The notes: generated by a model not told the origin, from the sequence alone. Positions 1-8,716 are shown, counted from the stretch's first letter. The stretch: 64,000 bases of DNA from Streptomyces venezuelae (GCF_008642355.1 NZ_CP029193.1:1884001-1948000); one strand, 5' to 3'. Numbers and translations are program-made.

Positions 1-1
1 C

Positions 2-670
2 GTGGTGGTGGCGGTGCTGCTGCGGCCCGATCCGCTGCTCACGGCCCGCGCGCTGGCGCCGCAGGAGAGCGGGACCCCGCAGAGCCGCTCGCTGAAGGCC
101 GGCATCGCGGCGGTGGCCGCCTCGCCGATGGCGCGTCTCGCCCTCGTGACGGTGGCGGTCTCGCACACCGTGATGGTCTCGATCATGGTGATGACCCCGG
201 TCGACCTCGGGCACCACGGGGCGAGCCTGCAACTGGTCGGTCTGGTCATCAGCGGCCACATCGCGGGCATGTACGCGTTCTCGCCGGTGATGGGGTGGCT
301 CGCCGACCGGTTCGGCAGGCTCTCCGTGATCGGGCTCGCGGTGGGGCTGTTGTGCTGCGCCGCGCTGCTCGCCGGCACGGCGGGGCCCAGCCATGGCCAG
401 ACCGCCGCCGGGCTCTTCCTGCTGGGTCTCGGCTGGTCCGCGGGGCTGGTCTCCGGCTCGGCGCTGCTCACCGACTCGGTGCCGCAGCCCGCGCGGGCGG
501 CCGTGCAGGGGCTCTCGGACCTGACGATGAACGCGGCGGCGGGCATCGGCGGCGCCGCCGCGGGACTGATCGTCGCGCGCGCCAGTTACGGCTGGCTCAA
601 CCTGGTGGGCGTCTGCCTGCTGCTGCCGATGGCCGCGCTCGCCGTGCGCAGGTCCCTCAAGAAGGCGTGA
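2..670 (+). CDS. MFS transporter, C-terminal part (5' truncated by window edge)
   Basis: This is the C-terminal half of a major facilitator superfamily transporter in the inner membrane; the substrate cannot be told. The visible 222 residues are rich in hydrophobic segments. They contain GWLADRFGR at about residues 98-107, the MFS motif A-type loop that normally follows TM2 or TM8. Given the distance to the stop it is most likely the TM8-TM9 loop, so roughly the last six helices are present. The frame is open to the first base, so the true start lies outside the window and the GTG at position 2 is not evidence of a start. The stop is followed closely by the convergent cupin gene. Confidence 0.85.
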   Translation: MVVAVLLRPDPLLTARALAPQESGTPQSRSLKAGIAAVAASPMARLALVTVAVSHTVMVSIMVMTPVDLGHHGASLQLVGLVISGHIAGMYAFSPVMGWLADRFGRLSVIGLAVGLLCCAALLAGTAGPSHGQTAAGLFLLGLGWSAGLVSGSALLTDSVPQPARAAVQGLSDLTMNAAAGIGGAAAGLIVARASYGWLNLVGVCLLLPMAALAVRRSLKKA

Positions 671-691
671 GGGGCCATGGCGTACGCCGCG

Positions 692-1057
692 TCACGGAAG
701 CGTGATGTGGTACGCCTTGCGCAGCGTCTCGTGCACCGTCCAGGTCGTGCGGTCGCCCTCGCGCAGCACGGCGGCGTCGCCCGGACCGATCTCCAGGGTG
801 TCGCCGCCCTCGACCGCGACAGTGGCGCGGCCACTGACGACCACGAAGAGTTCGTTGGCCTCGGTGTCGGTGACCACGCCCGGCGTGATCTGCCAGATGC
901 CGCGCAGCTGCTTGCCGTCGGCGGACTCCCAGAGCACCTTGCCGGTGACGACCGGGTCCCCGGAGACGATCTGCGCCGGATCGAGGGGCTCGACCTCCAG
1001 CTCAACGTCCGGAATGTGCACGGCAAAAGACGAAACAGTCTGATCATTTGTGGTCAT
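692..1057 (-). CDS. cupin domain protein (Cupin_3/DUF861 type)
   Basis: A 121-residue single-domain cupin. The C-terminal pattern PGDAAVLREGDRTTW followed by VHETLRKAYHI matches the Cupin_3 (DUF861) half-barrel, in which a Trp and a Glu-x-x-x-Lys follow the PGD turn. Members of this group include ethanolamine-utilisation and ureidoglycine aminohydrolase-like proteins, but many stand-alone forms have no known substrate and no function is assigned here. The start ATG at 1057 has AGGGTGA about 8 nt upstream. It is convergent with the MFS gene and divergent from psuG; no partner is suggested by the neighbours. Confidence 0.8.
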   Translation of the reverse strand: MTTNDQTVSSFAVHIPDVELEVEPLDPAQIVSGDPVVTGKVLWESADGKQLRGIWQITPGVVTDTEANELFVVVSGRATVAVEGGDTLEIGPGDAAVLREGDRTTWTVHETLRKAYHITLP

Positions 1058-1166
1058 GGCCGGTCACCCTAGCCCGGGGCCGGGAGGCCCCTCGGCAGCG
1101 GGGGTTTGACGGGAGGCGCCGCCCGCCAGGGATCAGAGGGAGACCCGACAGGCAGGAGGCAGGCCC

Positions 1167-2072
1167 GTGCTGGTGGTGTCCGAAGAGGTGCGGACGGCGG
1201 TCGCGGAGCGCCGTCCCGTGGTGGCCCTGGAGTCCACGATCATCGCGCACGGCCTGCCGCGGCCGCGCAATCTCCAGGTGGCCGAGGAGCTCGAAGCGGT
1301 CGTCCGGGACGAGGGCGCCGTACCCGCGACGATCGCCGTACTGGACGGCGTCCCGCGCGTGGGCCTGACCAAGGACCAGTTGCAACGCGTCGCGAACGAC
1401 GAGGACATCCGCAAGCTGGGCCATCGCGATCTGCCCCTCGCCGTCGCGACGGCCGCGAGCGGGGCCACCACGGTGTCGGCGACGGCGCTGCTCGCCGCGC
1501 GCGCGGGCGTGCGGGTGTTCGCCACGGGCGGGCTCGGCGGGGTGCACCGACAGTGGACGCAGTCCCAGGACGAGTCGGCGGATCTGGGGCTGCTGGCCCG
1601 CACGAGGATCGCGGTGGTGTGCGCGGGCGTGAAGTCGATCCTGGACGTCGGGGCGACGCTGGAACGCCTTGAGACGCTGGGCGTCGCCGTCGCGGGGTAC
1701 GGGACCGACCGCTTCCCCGGCTTCTATCTCGCCGACTCAGGGCATCCGGTGGACTGGACGCTGCGCACGCCCGGCGAGGTCGCCGAGGTGATACGGGCCC
1801 AGGACGCGCTCGGCGGCCCCGACTCGGCGCTCGTCGTGGCCAACCCGGTGCCGCGCGCCGCGCAGTTGGATCCAGCACTCCACGCGCGCGTGCTCGCCGA
1901 GGCGCTGGCGGCGTGCGAGGAGCGGGGCATCACGGGGCAGGCGATCACGCCGTTCCTGCTGGGGGAGTTGGTGCGGCGCACCGGGGGCGCGTCGCTGGAG
2001 GCCAACCTCGCCGCGGTCCGCGGCAACGTGCGGCTCGCGGGGCGGGTGGCGGCGGCCTGGGCGGCGCGTTGA
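1167..2072 (+). CDS. psuG: pseudouridine-5'-phosphate glycosidase
   Basis: Reversibly cleaves the C-C glycosidic bond of pseudouridine 5'-phosphate to uracil and ribose 5-phosphate in the cytoplasm. The 301 aa are the usual family length (Indigoidine_A fold). Diagnostic blocks are ALESTIIAHGLPRP near the N-terminus, FATGGLGGVHR, CAGVKSILD with the lysine expected to act on the sugar, and AITPFLLGEL followed by SLEANLAAVRGN at the end. The GTG start has AGGAGG about 7 nt upstream. The stop overlaps the TTG start of the following PfkB kinase, which supports the Psi-degradation role rather than the IndA role seen in indigoidine clusters. Confidence 0.9.
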   Translation: MLVVSEEVRTAVAERRPVVALESTIIAHGLPRPRNLQVAEELEAVVRDEGAVPATIAVLDGVPRVGLTKDQLQRVANDEDIRKLGHRDLPLAVATAASGATTVSATALLAARAGVRVFATGGLGGVHRQWTQSQDESADLGLLARTRIAVVCAGVKSILDVGATLERLETLGVAVAGYGTDRFPGFYLADSGHPVDWTLRTPGEVAEVIRAQDALGGPDSALVVANPVPRAAQLDPALHARVLAEALAACEERGITGQAITPFLLGELVRRTGGASLEANLAAVRGNVRLAGRVAAAWAAR

Positions 2073-3004
2073 GGGCAGGGGACGCCACCGCGGGTCCGGG
2101 CGCGCTGCTGGTCGTCGGGGACGTCGTCACCGACATCGTGGCCCGGCACCGTACCCCGCTCGCGCCGGGCACCGACACGGTCGCGGCCATCCGTACCGTG
2201 CCGGGTGGGGCGGGCGCCAACGTGGCGTGCTGGGCCGCGTATCGGGGCTGTCCCGACGTACGGCTCGTCGGCCGGGTCGGCGCCGACTCGGCGGCATGGC
2301 ACGAAACGGCTCTCACGCGCGCGGGGGTACGGTCCCGGCTCGTCGTCGACGCGCAGGCGCCGACGGGGGCGGTGATCTGTCTGGTGGACGGGAGCGCCGC
2401 GGCGGAGCGGACGTTCCTCACGGACAGCGGTGCCGCGCTGCGCCTCTCCCCCGCCGACTGGTCGCCCCGGGACCTCGACGGCGTGGCCCTGCTGCACCTC
2501 TCCGGCCATCTGTTCTTCGCGGAGCCGGGCCGGGCGGCCGCCCGCGCGGCGCTGTCGGCGGCCCACGCGCGTGGCGTGCCGGTGAGCGTGGATCCCGCGT
2601 CGGCGGGGTTCCTCGCGGAGACGGGCCCGGAACGGTTCTTGTCGGCGGTGGACGGGGTGGCGGTCCTGCTCCCCAGCCGGGACGAGGCGGAACTGCTCAC
2701 CGGCCTGCCCGACCCGGCGGACGCGGCATCGAAGCTGAGCCACCGCTTCCCGGCCGTGGTCGTCAAACTGGGCGCGGAGGGAGCCCTGGTGGCCCGGAAC
2801 GGCGAGGTGCTGCACCGCGTCCCCGCTCCCCCTGTCCGGGCCCGCGACACGACGGGGGCGGGCGATGCCTTCACCGGCGCGTTCCTGGCGGCACGTCTGG
2901 CCGGGGCGGGTCTGGGCGAGGCGGTGGCGGAGGGATGCGACGCGGGGGCCCGAGCGGTGCGGCTGACCGGCGGCAGACCCCCGGACCGGGCGTCGGGAAC
3001 GTAG
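2069..3004 (+). CDS. psuK: PfkB-family sugar kinase, probable pseudouridine kinase
   Basis: A 311-residue ribokinase/PfkB fold kinase. It shows the N-terminal LLVVGDVVTDIV strand, the PGGAGANVA substrate-binding glycines, and the C-terminal signature DTTGAGDAFTGAF with the catalytic Asp in GAGD. From its coupling to psuG it probably phosphorylates pseudouridine to the PsuG substrate. The start is inferred: TTG at 2069 overlaps the psuG stop (TTGA) and leaves a short N-terminal tail before the first strand. The reading frame is open further upstream, but that would place an implausible Gly/Arg-rich extension inside psuG. Substrate is an inference from context; adenosine or ribose kinase activity cannot be excluded. 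Confidence 0.8.
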   Translation: MRAGDATAGPGALLVVGDVVTDIVARHRTPLAPGTDTVAAIRTVPGGAGANVACWAAYRGCPDVRLVGRVGADSAAWHETALTRAGVRSRLVVDAQAPTGAVICLVDGSAAAERTFLTDSGAALRLSPADWSPRDLDGVALLHLSGHLFFAEPGRAAARAALSAAHARGVPVSVDPASAGFLAETGPERFLSAVDGVAVLLPSRDEAELLTGLPDPADAASKLSHRFPAVVVKLGAEGALVARNGEVLHRVPAPPVRARDTTGAGDAFTGAFLAARLAGAGLGEAVAEGCDAGARAVRLTGGRPPDRASGT

Positions 3005-3042
3005 CCCCCGCACCGCCCCGAGGGGCTCCCCTCTCCGCGCCC

Positions 3043-3891
3043 TTACGCCTTCCTGCCCCAGGCCGAGACCAGCGGCGCCGTCGCCAGGTCCAAGGTGCCT
3101 GTCGCCACCGTCGACACGTGGTGATCGATGTCCTCGGGTGAGGCCAGGCCCGCCGCGGTGAGGTCCGCGCGCAGGTCCTGGAGCGTCGCCGTCTCCAGGG
3201 CCGCGGCAGCCGGGGAGGCGAGGGGGAAGTAGACGTCGGACGCCACCTGGCGCAGGCCCGCGTCGCGCAGGAGACGCGGCAGCCGGCGTCCGTACGCGAG
3301 GTCCGTGCCCCGCTCCGTGAGCAGTGCGTGCACCCCGTGGCGCAGCCGGTTCGCCGCCTCCTGGGCGGGACCGTACTCGTCGGGGCAGGCCAGCGGCTGG
3401 AGCGCGAAGTCGGGCTCCTCGACGAGGAGCCTGCCGCCGGGGCGCAGCGCCCTGAGCATCGACGCCAGCGCCCGTTCCCGGTCGGACACGTCGGCGAGGA
3501 CGAGCCGCGCGTGCACGAGGTCGAAGCCGCCGGCGGGTGGCGGGTCCGCCGCGATGTCGTGGATCCGCACCTCCAGGGGCGAGCGCGCGGCACGCGTCTG
3601 CCAGGAGATGTCGATGTCGGTGGCGAGGACCCGTCCCGTGGGCCCGACCCGCTTGGCGAGCCAGGAGATCACGGACGTGCCGCCCGCTCCGACCTCCCAA
3701 CAGCGCCAGCCCGGCCCGATGCCGAGGCGTTCCATGTGGCCGAAGGTCGTGGCGTCGAAGAGCGCGGCGAAGGCGTCCGAGCACGACCGCGCCCCGGACG
3801 ATCGGGAGTCCAGGAGTTGACGGTGGTCGGAGAGGGCACGGGGACCTGAGTACTGCCGGGGGTCGAGGAGATGACCGTCGATTCGCGTCAT
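3043..3891 (-). CDS. class I SAM-dependent methyltransferase
   Basis: A 282-residue cytoplasmic methyltransferase with a Rossmann core. The SAM-binding motif I appears as WEVGAGGTSVISWLA near residue 60, followed by VLATDIDISW (acidic end of strand 2). FDLVHARLVLADV and LRPGGRLLVEEPDF are the motif IV and post-strand 5 regions. The family resembles the UbiE/Methyltransf_25 group; the substrate is unknown. The start ATG at 3891 was chosen because it begins the conserved region; an in-frame ATG at 3903 is an alternative. It is convergent with the kinase gene, with about 38 bp between the stops, and divergent from corA. Confidence 0.85.
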   Translation of the reverse strand: MTRIDGHLLDPRQYSGPRALSDHRQLLDSRSSGARSCSDAFAALFDATTFGHMERLGIGPGWRCWEVGAGGTSVISWLAKRVGPTGRVLATDIDISWQTRAARSPLEVRIHDIAADPPPAGGFDLVHARLVLADVSDRERALASMLRALRPGGRLLVEEPDFALQPLACPDEYGPAQEAANRLRHGVHALLTERGTDLAYGRRLPRLLRDAGLRQVASDVYFPLASPAAAALETATLQDLRADLTAAGLASPEDIDHHVSTVATGTLDLATAPLVSAWGRKA

Positions 3892-4037
3892 GTCGCAAAT
3901 CATCCCAGTTGTCCCGCTTGCCCTCGGGAGGCAGAACCGGACAATCCGGAACGGAGTCATCCGTTCCCCCAGGCCTTGGCGTGCCGTCGGACCGTACTGG
4001 CAGACTGGCACGCCAATCGTCGGTGCGAGGAGCCCAC

Positions 4038-5183
4038 ATGTCGATGGCAGGCAATCTGCGCAAGGTGACCAGCCTGCGCAAGGTCGGCGGCCTGCGCGGG
4101 GTCGGCGGCCTCCGGAAGGTCGCGCGGCTGGCCCGCCGCGGCGCACGTGTCGATCTGAGCCACCCGGCCCGCTCCCCGCTGGGCTCGTCCGTGGTGAACT
4201 GCGTGACGTACCGGGAGGGGGTGCGCCAGCCGCCCGGACGCGACCTGGTCGAGTCGGTGGAGCGCATCCGCAAGACCGGCGACGGCTTCGTCTGGCTGGG
4301 GCTGCACGAGCCGACGGAGGACGAGTTCGCCGACATCGCCGACCTCTTCGGCCTGCACCCCCTCGCCGTCGAGGACGCCGTCCACGCCCACCAGCGCCCG
4401 AAGGTGGAGCGGTACGACCAGACGCTGTTCGCCGTCTTCAAGACGGTCTGCTACGTGGAGCACACCGAACTGACCGCGACCAGCGAGGTGGTGGACACCG
4501 GCGAGATCATGGTCTTCGTCGGCCGGGACTTCGTCATCACGGTCCGGCACGGCAGGCACGGCTCGCTCGGACCGATGCGCGAGGAGCTGGAGTCCTCGCC
4601 CGAGCAGCTCGCCCAGGGCCCGGCCGCGGTGCTGCACGCCCTCGCGGACCACGTCGTGGACGGCTACCTCGCGGCGACGGACGCCGTGCAGGCGGACATC
4701 GACCAGGTCGAGACCGACGTGTTCGCACCGGACGGCGCCCGGACCGACCCCGGCCGCATCTACCAGCTCAAGCGCGAACTCCTCGAACTGAAGCGGGCGG
4801 TGGTGCCGCTCGGCCGCCCGCTCCAGATCCTCGCCACCCAGCCGATGCGCGTCATCGCCCCGGAGATACAGGCGTACTTCCGGGACGTCGACGACCACCT
4901 GAAGCGGGCCACCGAACAGATCGCCGCCTTCGACGAGTTGCTGAACTCGATCCTCCAGGCCCATCTGGCCCAGGTGACGGTCGCGCAGAACGAGGACATG
5001 CGGAAGATCACGGCATGGGCGGCGGTCATCGCGGTGCCGACCATGGTGTGCGGCATGTACGGCATGAACTTCGACCACATGCCGGAGCTGCACTGGCGGT
5101 TCGGCTATCCGCTGGCGATGTCCCTGATCACCGTGGCCTGTGTGGCGCTGTACCGGGGCTTCCGGAGGAACGGCTGGCTCTGA
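4038..5183 (+). CDS. corA: CorA-family magnesium/cobalt transporter
   Basis: A 381-residue pentameric divalent-cation channel of the cytoplasmic membrane. The long N-terminal cytoplasmic part, with long helical stretches (for example the IYQLKRELLELKRAV region), is followed by two C-terminal membrane helices. The signature YGMNF, the GMN selectivity filter, sits at the end of TM1 and is followed by MPELHWRFGYP in the periplasmic-side loop. A basic tail RGFRRNGWL ends the protein, as is usual. The ATG start has GCGAGGAG about 8 nt upstream. The N-terminus holds a short run of near-repeats (LRKVTSLRKVGGL...) that is poorly conserved in the family. Mg2+ as substrate is by family. Confidence 0.92.
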   Translation: MSMAGNLRKVTSLRKVGGLRGVGGLRKVARLARRGARVDLSHPARSPLGSSVVNCVTYREGVRQPPGRDLVESVERIRKTGDGFVWLGLHEPTEDEFADIADLFGLHPLAVEDAVHAHQRPKVERYDQTLFAVFKTVCYVEHTELTATSEVVDTGEIMVFVGRDFVITVRHGRHGSLGPMREELESSPEQLAQGPAAVLHALADHVVDGYLAATDAVQADIDQVETDVFAPDGARTDPGRIYQLKRELLELKRAVVPLGRPLQILATQPMRVIAPEIQAYFRDVDDHLKRATEQIAAFDELLNSILQAHLAQVTVAQNEDMRKITAWAAVIAVPTMVCGMYGMNFDHMPELHWRFGYPLAMSLITVACVALYRGFRRNGWL

Positions 5184-5217
5184 GGCGGACCTCCCGCCCC
5201 CTCATGAGAGTCGCCGC

Positions 5218-5637
5218 TCACCCCTTGGCGTACACGCTCTCGACCCAGCCCGCGAGCTGGTCGTCGGTGAGGTGAACGGCCAGGTCGGCCTCGCTGATCA
5301 TGCCGACGAGCCGCTTGTTCTCGATCACCGGCAGTCGGCGGATCCGGTGGCCCTGCATCTCCCGCAGGACCTCGCCGACATCGGCGCCCGCGTCGATCCA
5401 GCGCGGGGTGCCCTTGGCCATCTCGCCCGCGGTGGTCCGGGACGGGTCGTGGCCCTTGGCCACACAGCCGACGACGATGTCGCGGTCGGTGAGGATGCCG
5501 CAGAGCCGTTCGTTCTCGTCGCTGATGGGCAGGGCGCCCACGTCGAGTTCGCTCATCAGCTGTGCGGCGCGGTCCAGGGTCTCGTGTTCGGGGATCCACC
5601 GGGCGCCCCGGTGCATGATGTCTCCGGCGGTGGTCAT
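5218..5637 (-). CDS. two-CBS-domain protein (HRP1-like)
   Basis: A 139-residue protein made of two CBS domains, residues about 8-60 and 75-130, each ending in the typical (V/L)GI(L/I)T(D/E)xD pattern: CGILTDRDIV and VGMISEADLA. CBS pairs form a Bateman module that often binds adenine nucleotides; stand-alone forms such as mycobacterial hypoxic response protein 1 are stress-linked, but no ligand can be read here. The ATG is preceded by GGGAGGTAGAG, an excellent ribosome binding site. It is convergent with corA; whether the two are functionally connected is unknown. Confidence 0.88.
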   Translation of the reverse strand: MTTAGDIMHRGARWIPEHETLDRAAQLMSELDVGALPISDENERLCGILTDRDIVVGCVAKGHDPSRTTAGEMAKGTPRWIDAGADVGEVLREMQGHRIRRLPVIENKRLVGMISEADLAVHLTDDQLAGWVESVYAKG

Positions 5638-5749
5638 CTCTACCTCCCGTTGCCGGGCAGTGTCCGGTACGGCGACGCGAGGGCTCGCCTGGTCCCGGCC
5701 CCGTCCATTGTCCCGGTGGCCGGAAGGTCACGCATCCGGAGTCCCGCTC

Positions 5750-6391
5750 TCATCCCCGCCACGCCGGGTGCCGCGGGTCGTCCGCGCGGACGACCACATC
5801 CGCCGTCGCCGCGGGGTCGACCTCCGACTCGTACCGCTCGAACGCGGGGAGTTTCCACCGCTCGCCCTCCGGCGTGCGCCGCGCCAGGGCGCCCGGCGAG
5901 AGCCGCACGTGCAGGGTCAGGTCGAACGGGAACCAGTGGCCGAGGAGCAGCGGGCCGTGCAGCAACAGCACGCCGCCCGGCGGCAGCTCCAGGTACGGGC
6001 TGCGGGTCGCCCGGTCCGCCACCGGGTCCCACAGGTCGGGCAGGACCCGCCCCGAGCCGCCGGGGTCCAGCGGCCCGAAGACCTCGCGCCACAGCGCGCC
6101 GGTGTCGAACCAGCCGCTGTAGTAGGCCTCCACGTCCTCGTGGCCGTACTCGAACCGCAGCGACGCGGGCCGCAGGAAGCCCTCCGTGCCGACCACCAGG
6201 GCGCTCCGCCCGCGCAGCCGCAGGGCATCGGCCACCCGGTGCGCCAGTTCGCCGGTGCCGCCCGCGCCGTCGGCCGGCGCCCCGTCGACGGCGACGCGCG
6301 GCCAGGAGCCCCCGTCGGCCGTCTTCAGGCCGAGCAGGCGGTCGGCCAGCGTGTCGGCCAGTCGTTCCCAGGTGATCGGTTCGAGTCGCAC
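5750..6391 (-). CDS. uridine kinase-like protein with degenerate P-loop
   Basis: A 213-residue protein with the overall layout of uridine kinase/nucleoside kinase-like proteins common in Streptomyces. It opens with LEPITWERLADTLADRL, then a beta strand RVAVDGAP that in active relatives leads into GxxxxGK(S/T). Here the loop reads APADGAGGTGEL, with no lysine after the glycine, so the Walker A motif is lost. The rest is well kept: GFLRPASLRFEYG, a WDP motif, LLLHGPLLLGHWFPFDLTLHVRLS, and a C-terminal ADDPRHPAW. The GTG start at 6391 is the first in-frame start before the conserved N-terminus. ATP-dependent kinase activity is doubtful; function unknown. Confidence 0.75.
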   Translation of the reverse strand: MRLEPITWERLADTLADRLLGLKTADGGSWPRVAVDGAPADGAGGTGELAHRVADALRLRGRSALVVGTEGFLRPASLRFEYGHEDVEAYYSGWFDTGALWREVFGPLDPGGSGRVLPDLWDPVADRATRSPYLELPPGGVLLLHGPLLLGHWFPFDLTLHVRLSPGALARRTPEGERWKLPAFERYESEVDPAATADVVVRADDPRHPAWRG

Positions 6392-6459
6392 GGGCCCATG
6401 ATGCCGCGCGGTGACGGCGGCGCGGCTTCGCGGGGAGCGGTGCCGGGGATGAACAGGAC

Positions 6460-7188
6460 ATGGCGAGCCCACCCGGTCGTTCCGTCGCCCCACGCGACCC
6501 CGCCGCCCCACGCGACGCCGCCGCCGCGCCCGACTCCGCCGGTCCCCTGGTGGTCCAGCCCTTGAAGCGGCGGCGCTGCGCGGAGTGCGGCGCAGGGCCG
6601 CTCGCGATGCTCGCCCTGGAGGGCGGCGAACCGCGCTGCCTGGACTGTGCCGACCTCGGGCACCTCGTGTATCTGCCGCGTGGCGACACCGCGCTGACCC
6701 GGCGGGCCCGCGAGGACAGCGGGCTCTCGGCGGTCGTGGTCCGCTTCCACCGGCGCCGCGGCCGGCACGAGCGGCAGGGCGTCCTCGTCGAGGAGGCCGC
6801 GCTGGCCCGTGCCGAGCGGCGCTGTCTCGCGGACGCGGAGGCACGGGCGCGCCGCCGGGCCAGGGACGCGGCGCGCCGGGCCGCGGAGGACGTCCGGTTC
6901 ACTGAGGCGTTCGCCGCGGAGATCCACCGGCTCTTCCCCGGCTGCCCCCTGGACCGCGCCCACGCCATCGCCGCGCACGCGTCGGTGCGGGGCAGTGGCC
7001 GGGTAGGGCGCAGCGCGGCGGGGCGGGCCCTGTCGAAGGGAGCGGTGACGGCGGCCGTCGTGGCGGCGGTACGCCACACGGCGACGCCCTACGACCAGTT
7101 GCTGATGAGCGGAGTGCCTCGCGGGCAGGCGCGGCGACGGATCGCCGCGGCGGTCGAGTCGACCCTGCGCGCCTGGCGCGAGCCGTGA
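6460..7188 (+). CDS. DUF2293 domain protein
   Basis: A 242-residue protein of unknown function. After a Pro/Ala-rich N-terminus there is a small zinc-binding-like part with CAECGAGP and CLDCADLGH (two CxxC pairs at about residues 41-67). Then comes a highly basic helical stretch rich in Arg and Ala, and a C-terminal DUF2293 region including RFTEAF-like helices and a conserved block around HASVRGSGRVGRSAAGR. The arrangement suggests nucleic-acid binding, but that is inference. It is divergent from the uridine kinase-like gene, with about 68 bp between starts. Confidence 0.75.
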   Translation: MASPPGRSVAPRDPAAPRDAAAAPDSAGPLVVQPLKRRRCAECGAGPLAMLALEGGEPRCLDCADLGHLVYLPRGDTALTRRAREDSGLSAVVVRFHRRRGRHERQGVLVEEAALARAERRCLADAEARARRRARDAARRAAEDVRFTEAFAAEIHRLFPGCPLDRAHAIAAHASVRGSGRVGRSAAGRALSKGAVTAAVVAAVRHTATPYDQLLMSGVPRGQARRRIAAAVESTLRAWREP

Positions 7189-7360
7189 GACGCGCACCGT
7201 CGTCCCGGACCGTGCGAGACGACGGCGCATGCGGCCGCGAGCGTCGCGTATGGCCTCCGTGGCCCCGCGGCAATTGACTTGTGGTGGCGGGGTGAAGCCT
7301 GCAGGATCACTCGCCCCGCCCACCACCCGCCGCAACCGCCCAAGGCTCACGGGAGTTGTC

Positions 7361-7840
7361 ATGATCGCCGGACCGTACTTCGTGCTCACCGTGCTCGGGG
7401 CGCTCGCCTGCGGCCTCGCCGCCGGAGTCTTCGCCGCGTTCTCGACCTTCGTGATGCGGGGTCTCGCCGCGCTGCCCCCGGCCCAGGGCATCGCCGCGAT
7501 GAACCGCATCAACGTCGCCGCGGTCGCCCCCGCCTTCATGGCCGTGTTCCTCGGCGCGACCGGGCTCTGTGCGGTGCTTGCCGTCGTGACCTTCGTTCTC
7601 TGGCCCGAGGAGGGCACCGTCGAGCTGCTGCTCGGCAGCGCGCTCCACGTCGTCGGCTCGTTCGGGGTGACCGTCGTGGCGAACGTTCCCCGCAACGACG
7701 CCCTCGCGAAGGTGGACCCGGACAGCGCGGAGGGCGCCGCGTACTGGCGCACGTACGTCCGTGAGTGGACCCTGTGGAACCACGTCCGCACCGGCGCCTC
7801 GCTCGCCGCGACGGCGGCCTTCATCCTCGCGCTGACCTGA
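7361..7840 (+). CDS. DUF1772 (anthrone oxygenase-like) membrane protein
   Basis: A 159-residue integral membrane protein with about four hydrophobic segments (residues ~5-30, 50-75, 85-105, 138-158). The loop after TM3 contains the DUF1772 pattern VVANVPRNDALAKV, followed by a W-x-x-Y region (YWRTYVREWTLWNHVRT). DUF1772 includes the noncatalytic-looking anthrone oxygenases of fungal and bacterial polyketide pathways, but most bacterial members are uncharacterised. The ATG start has GGGAG about 5 nt upstream; the long in-frame upstream extension lacks hydrophobic logic and was discarded. Stand-alone gene; function not assigned. Confidence 0.8.
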   Translation: MIAGPYFVLTVLGALACGLAAGVFAAFSTFVMRGLAALPPAQGIAAMNRINVAAVAPAFMAVFLGATGLCAVLAVVTFVLWPEEGTVELLLGSALHVVGSFGVTVVANVPRNDALAKVDPDSAEGAAYWRTYVREWTLWNHVRTGASLAATAAFILALT

Positions 7841-7877
7841 CCCGGCCGGTGACCGGAATACCGGAAGAACGGGCCCC

Positions 7878-8675
7878 TCAGGGCTTCCGCGCCACCGCCC
7901 CGTACCCCGGCGTGGGACCCTCCTCCGACTCCGGTGTCCACTCGCCCAGTTCCGGCTTCCAGCGGTCGAGCACCGACACGCCGGGCATCACCAGCTCGTA
8001 ACCCTCGAAGAAGCGTTCCACCTCGGCCTGCGTGCGCAGTGCCAGCGTCATGCCGCGTGCCTTGTAGAGCTCGCCGGCCTGCTTCGCCGTCTCCGGGGTG
8101 AAGTCGGACGTGCCGTGCGACAGCATCAGGTGGCTGCCGGCGGGCAGCGCCCGCATCAGCCGGTCCACCAGGTCGTACGCGCCGTCCTCGTCCGCGATGA
8201 AGTGCAGCAGCGCGACCAGGCACAGGGCCACGGGCCGTTCGAGGTCCAGGACCTTCGAGGCCTCGTCCAGGATCCTCTCCGGCTCACGGAAGTCCGCCTG
8301 GATGTACTCGGTGACGCCCTGCGGCGTCGAGCGCAGCAACGCCTCCGCGTGGGCGAGGACGATGGGATCGTTGTCGCAGTAGACGATCCGGGACTCGGGG
8401 GCGATCCCCTGGGCGATCTGGTGGAGGTTCGGCTCGGTCGGTATGCCGGTGCCGATGTCCAGGAACTGCCGTACCCCCTGGGAGGCGAGCCAGCGCGTGG
8501 CTCGCTGCATGAACGCGCGGTTGGCGCGCGCCGTCGTCAGGACCCGTCCGTCCATCGCGACGAGCTGCCGCCCCATCTCCTCGTCCACGGGGTAGTTGTC
8601 CTTGCCCCCGAGGAACCAGTCGTACATCCGTGCGGGGTGCGGCTTGCTGGTGTCGATGTACGACGAGTCGGTCAT
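7878..8675 (-). CDS. SAM-dependent methyltransferase, Methyltransf_19 (DUF574) type
   Basis: A 265-residue protein of a methyltransferase family highly expanded in Streptomyces. It starts with the diagnostic DTSKPHPARMYDWFLGGKDNYPVD block, where P-x-x-R-x-Y-D-x-x-L-G-G-K-D-N is typical of this family. FLDIGTGIPT is SAM motif I, VYCDNDPIVLAHA is the acidic strand 2, and PVALCLVALLHF and LPAGSHLMLSHGT follow. Substrate unknown. GGAG lies 5-6 nt before the ATG. It lies just downstream of, and on the same strand as, the DUF397/XRE pair; genes of this family often sit beside such regulators, so a regulatory link is possible but not shown. Confidence 0.87.
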   Translation of the reverse strand: MTDSSYIDTSKPHPARMYDWFLGGKDNYPVDEEMGRQLVAMDGRVLTTARANRAFMQRATRWLASQGVRQFLDIGTGIPTEPNLHQIAQGIAPESRIVYCDNDPIVLAHAEALLRSTPQGVTEYIQADFREPERILDEASKVLDLERPVALCLVALLHFIADEDGAYDLVDRLMRALPAGSHLMLSHGTSDFTPETAKQAGELYKARGMTLALRTQAEVERFFEGYELVMPGVSVLDRWKPELGEWTPESEEGPTPGYGAVARKP

Positions 8676-8716
8676 GCGAACTCCAAGCGGCGGCGAGGGG
8701 GACGGACGGACGGCGG

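Noticed and set aside
3537..4037. N-terminal extension of the CorA frame
   Set aside because: The frame is open for 500 bp upstream, but it overlaps the methyltransferase gene in reverse and is Arg/Pro-rich. ATG 4038 has a good ribosome binding site and matches the family start.
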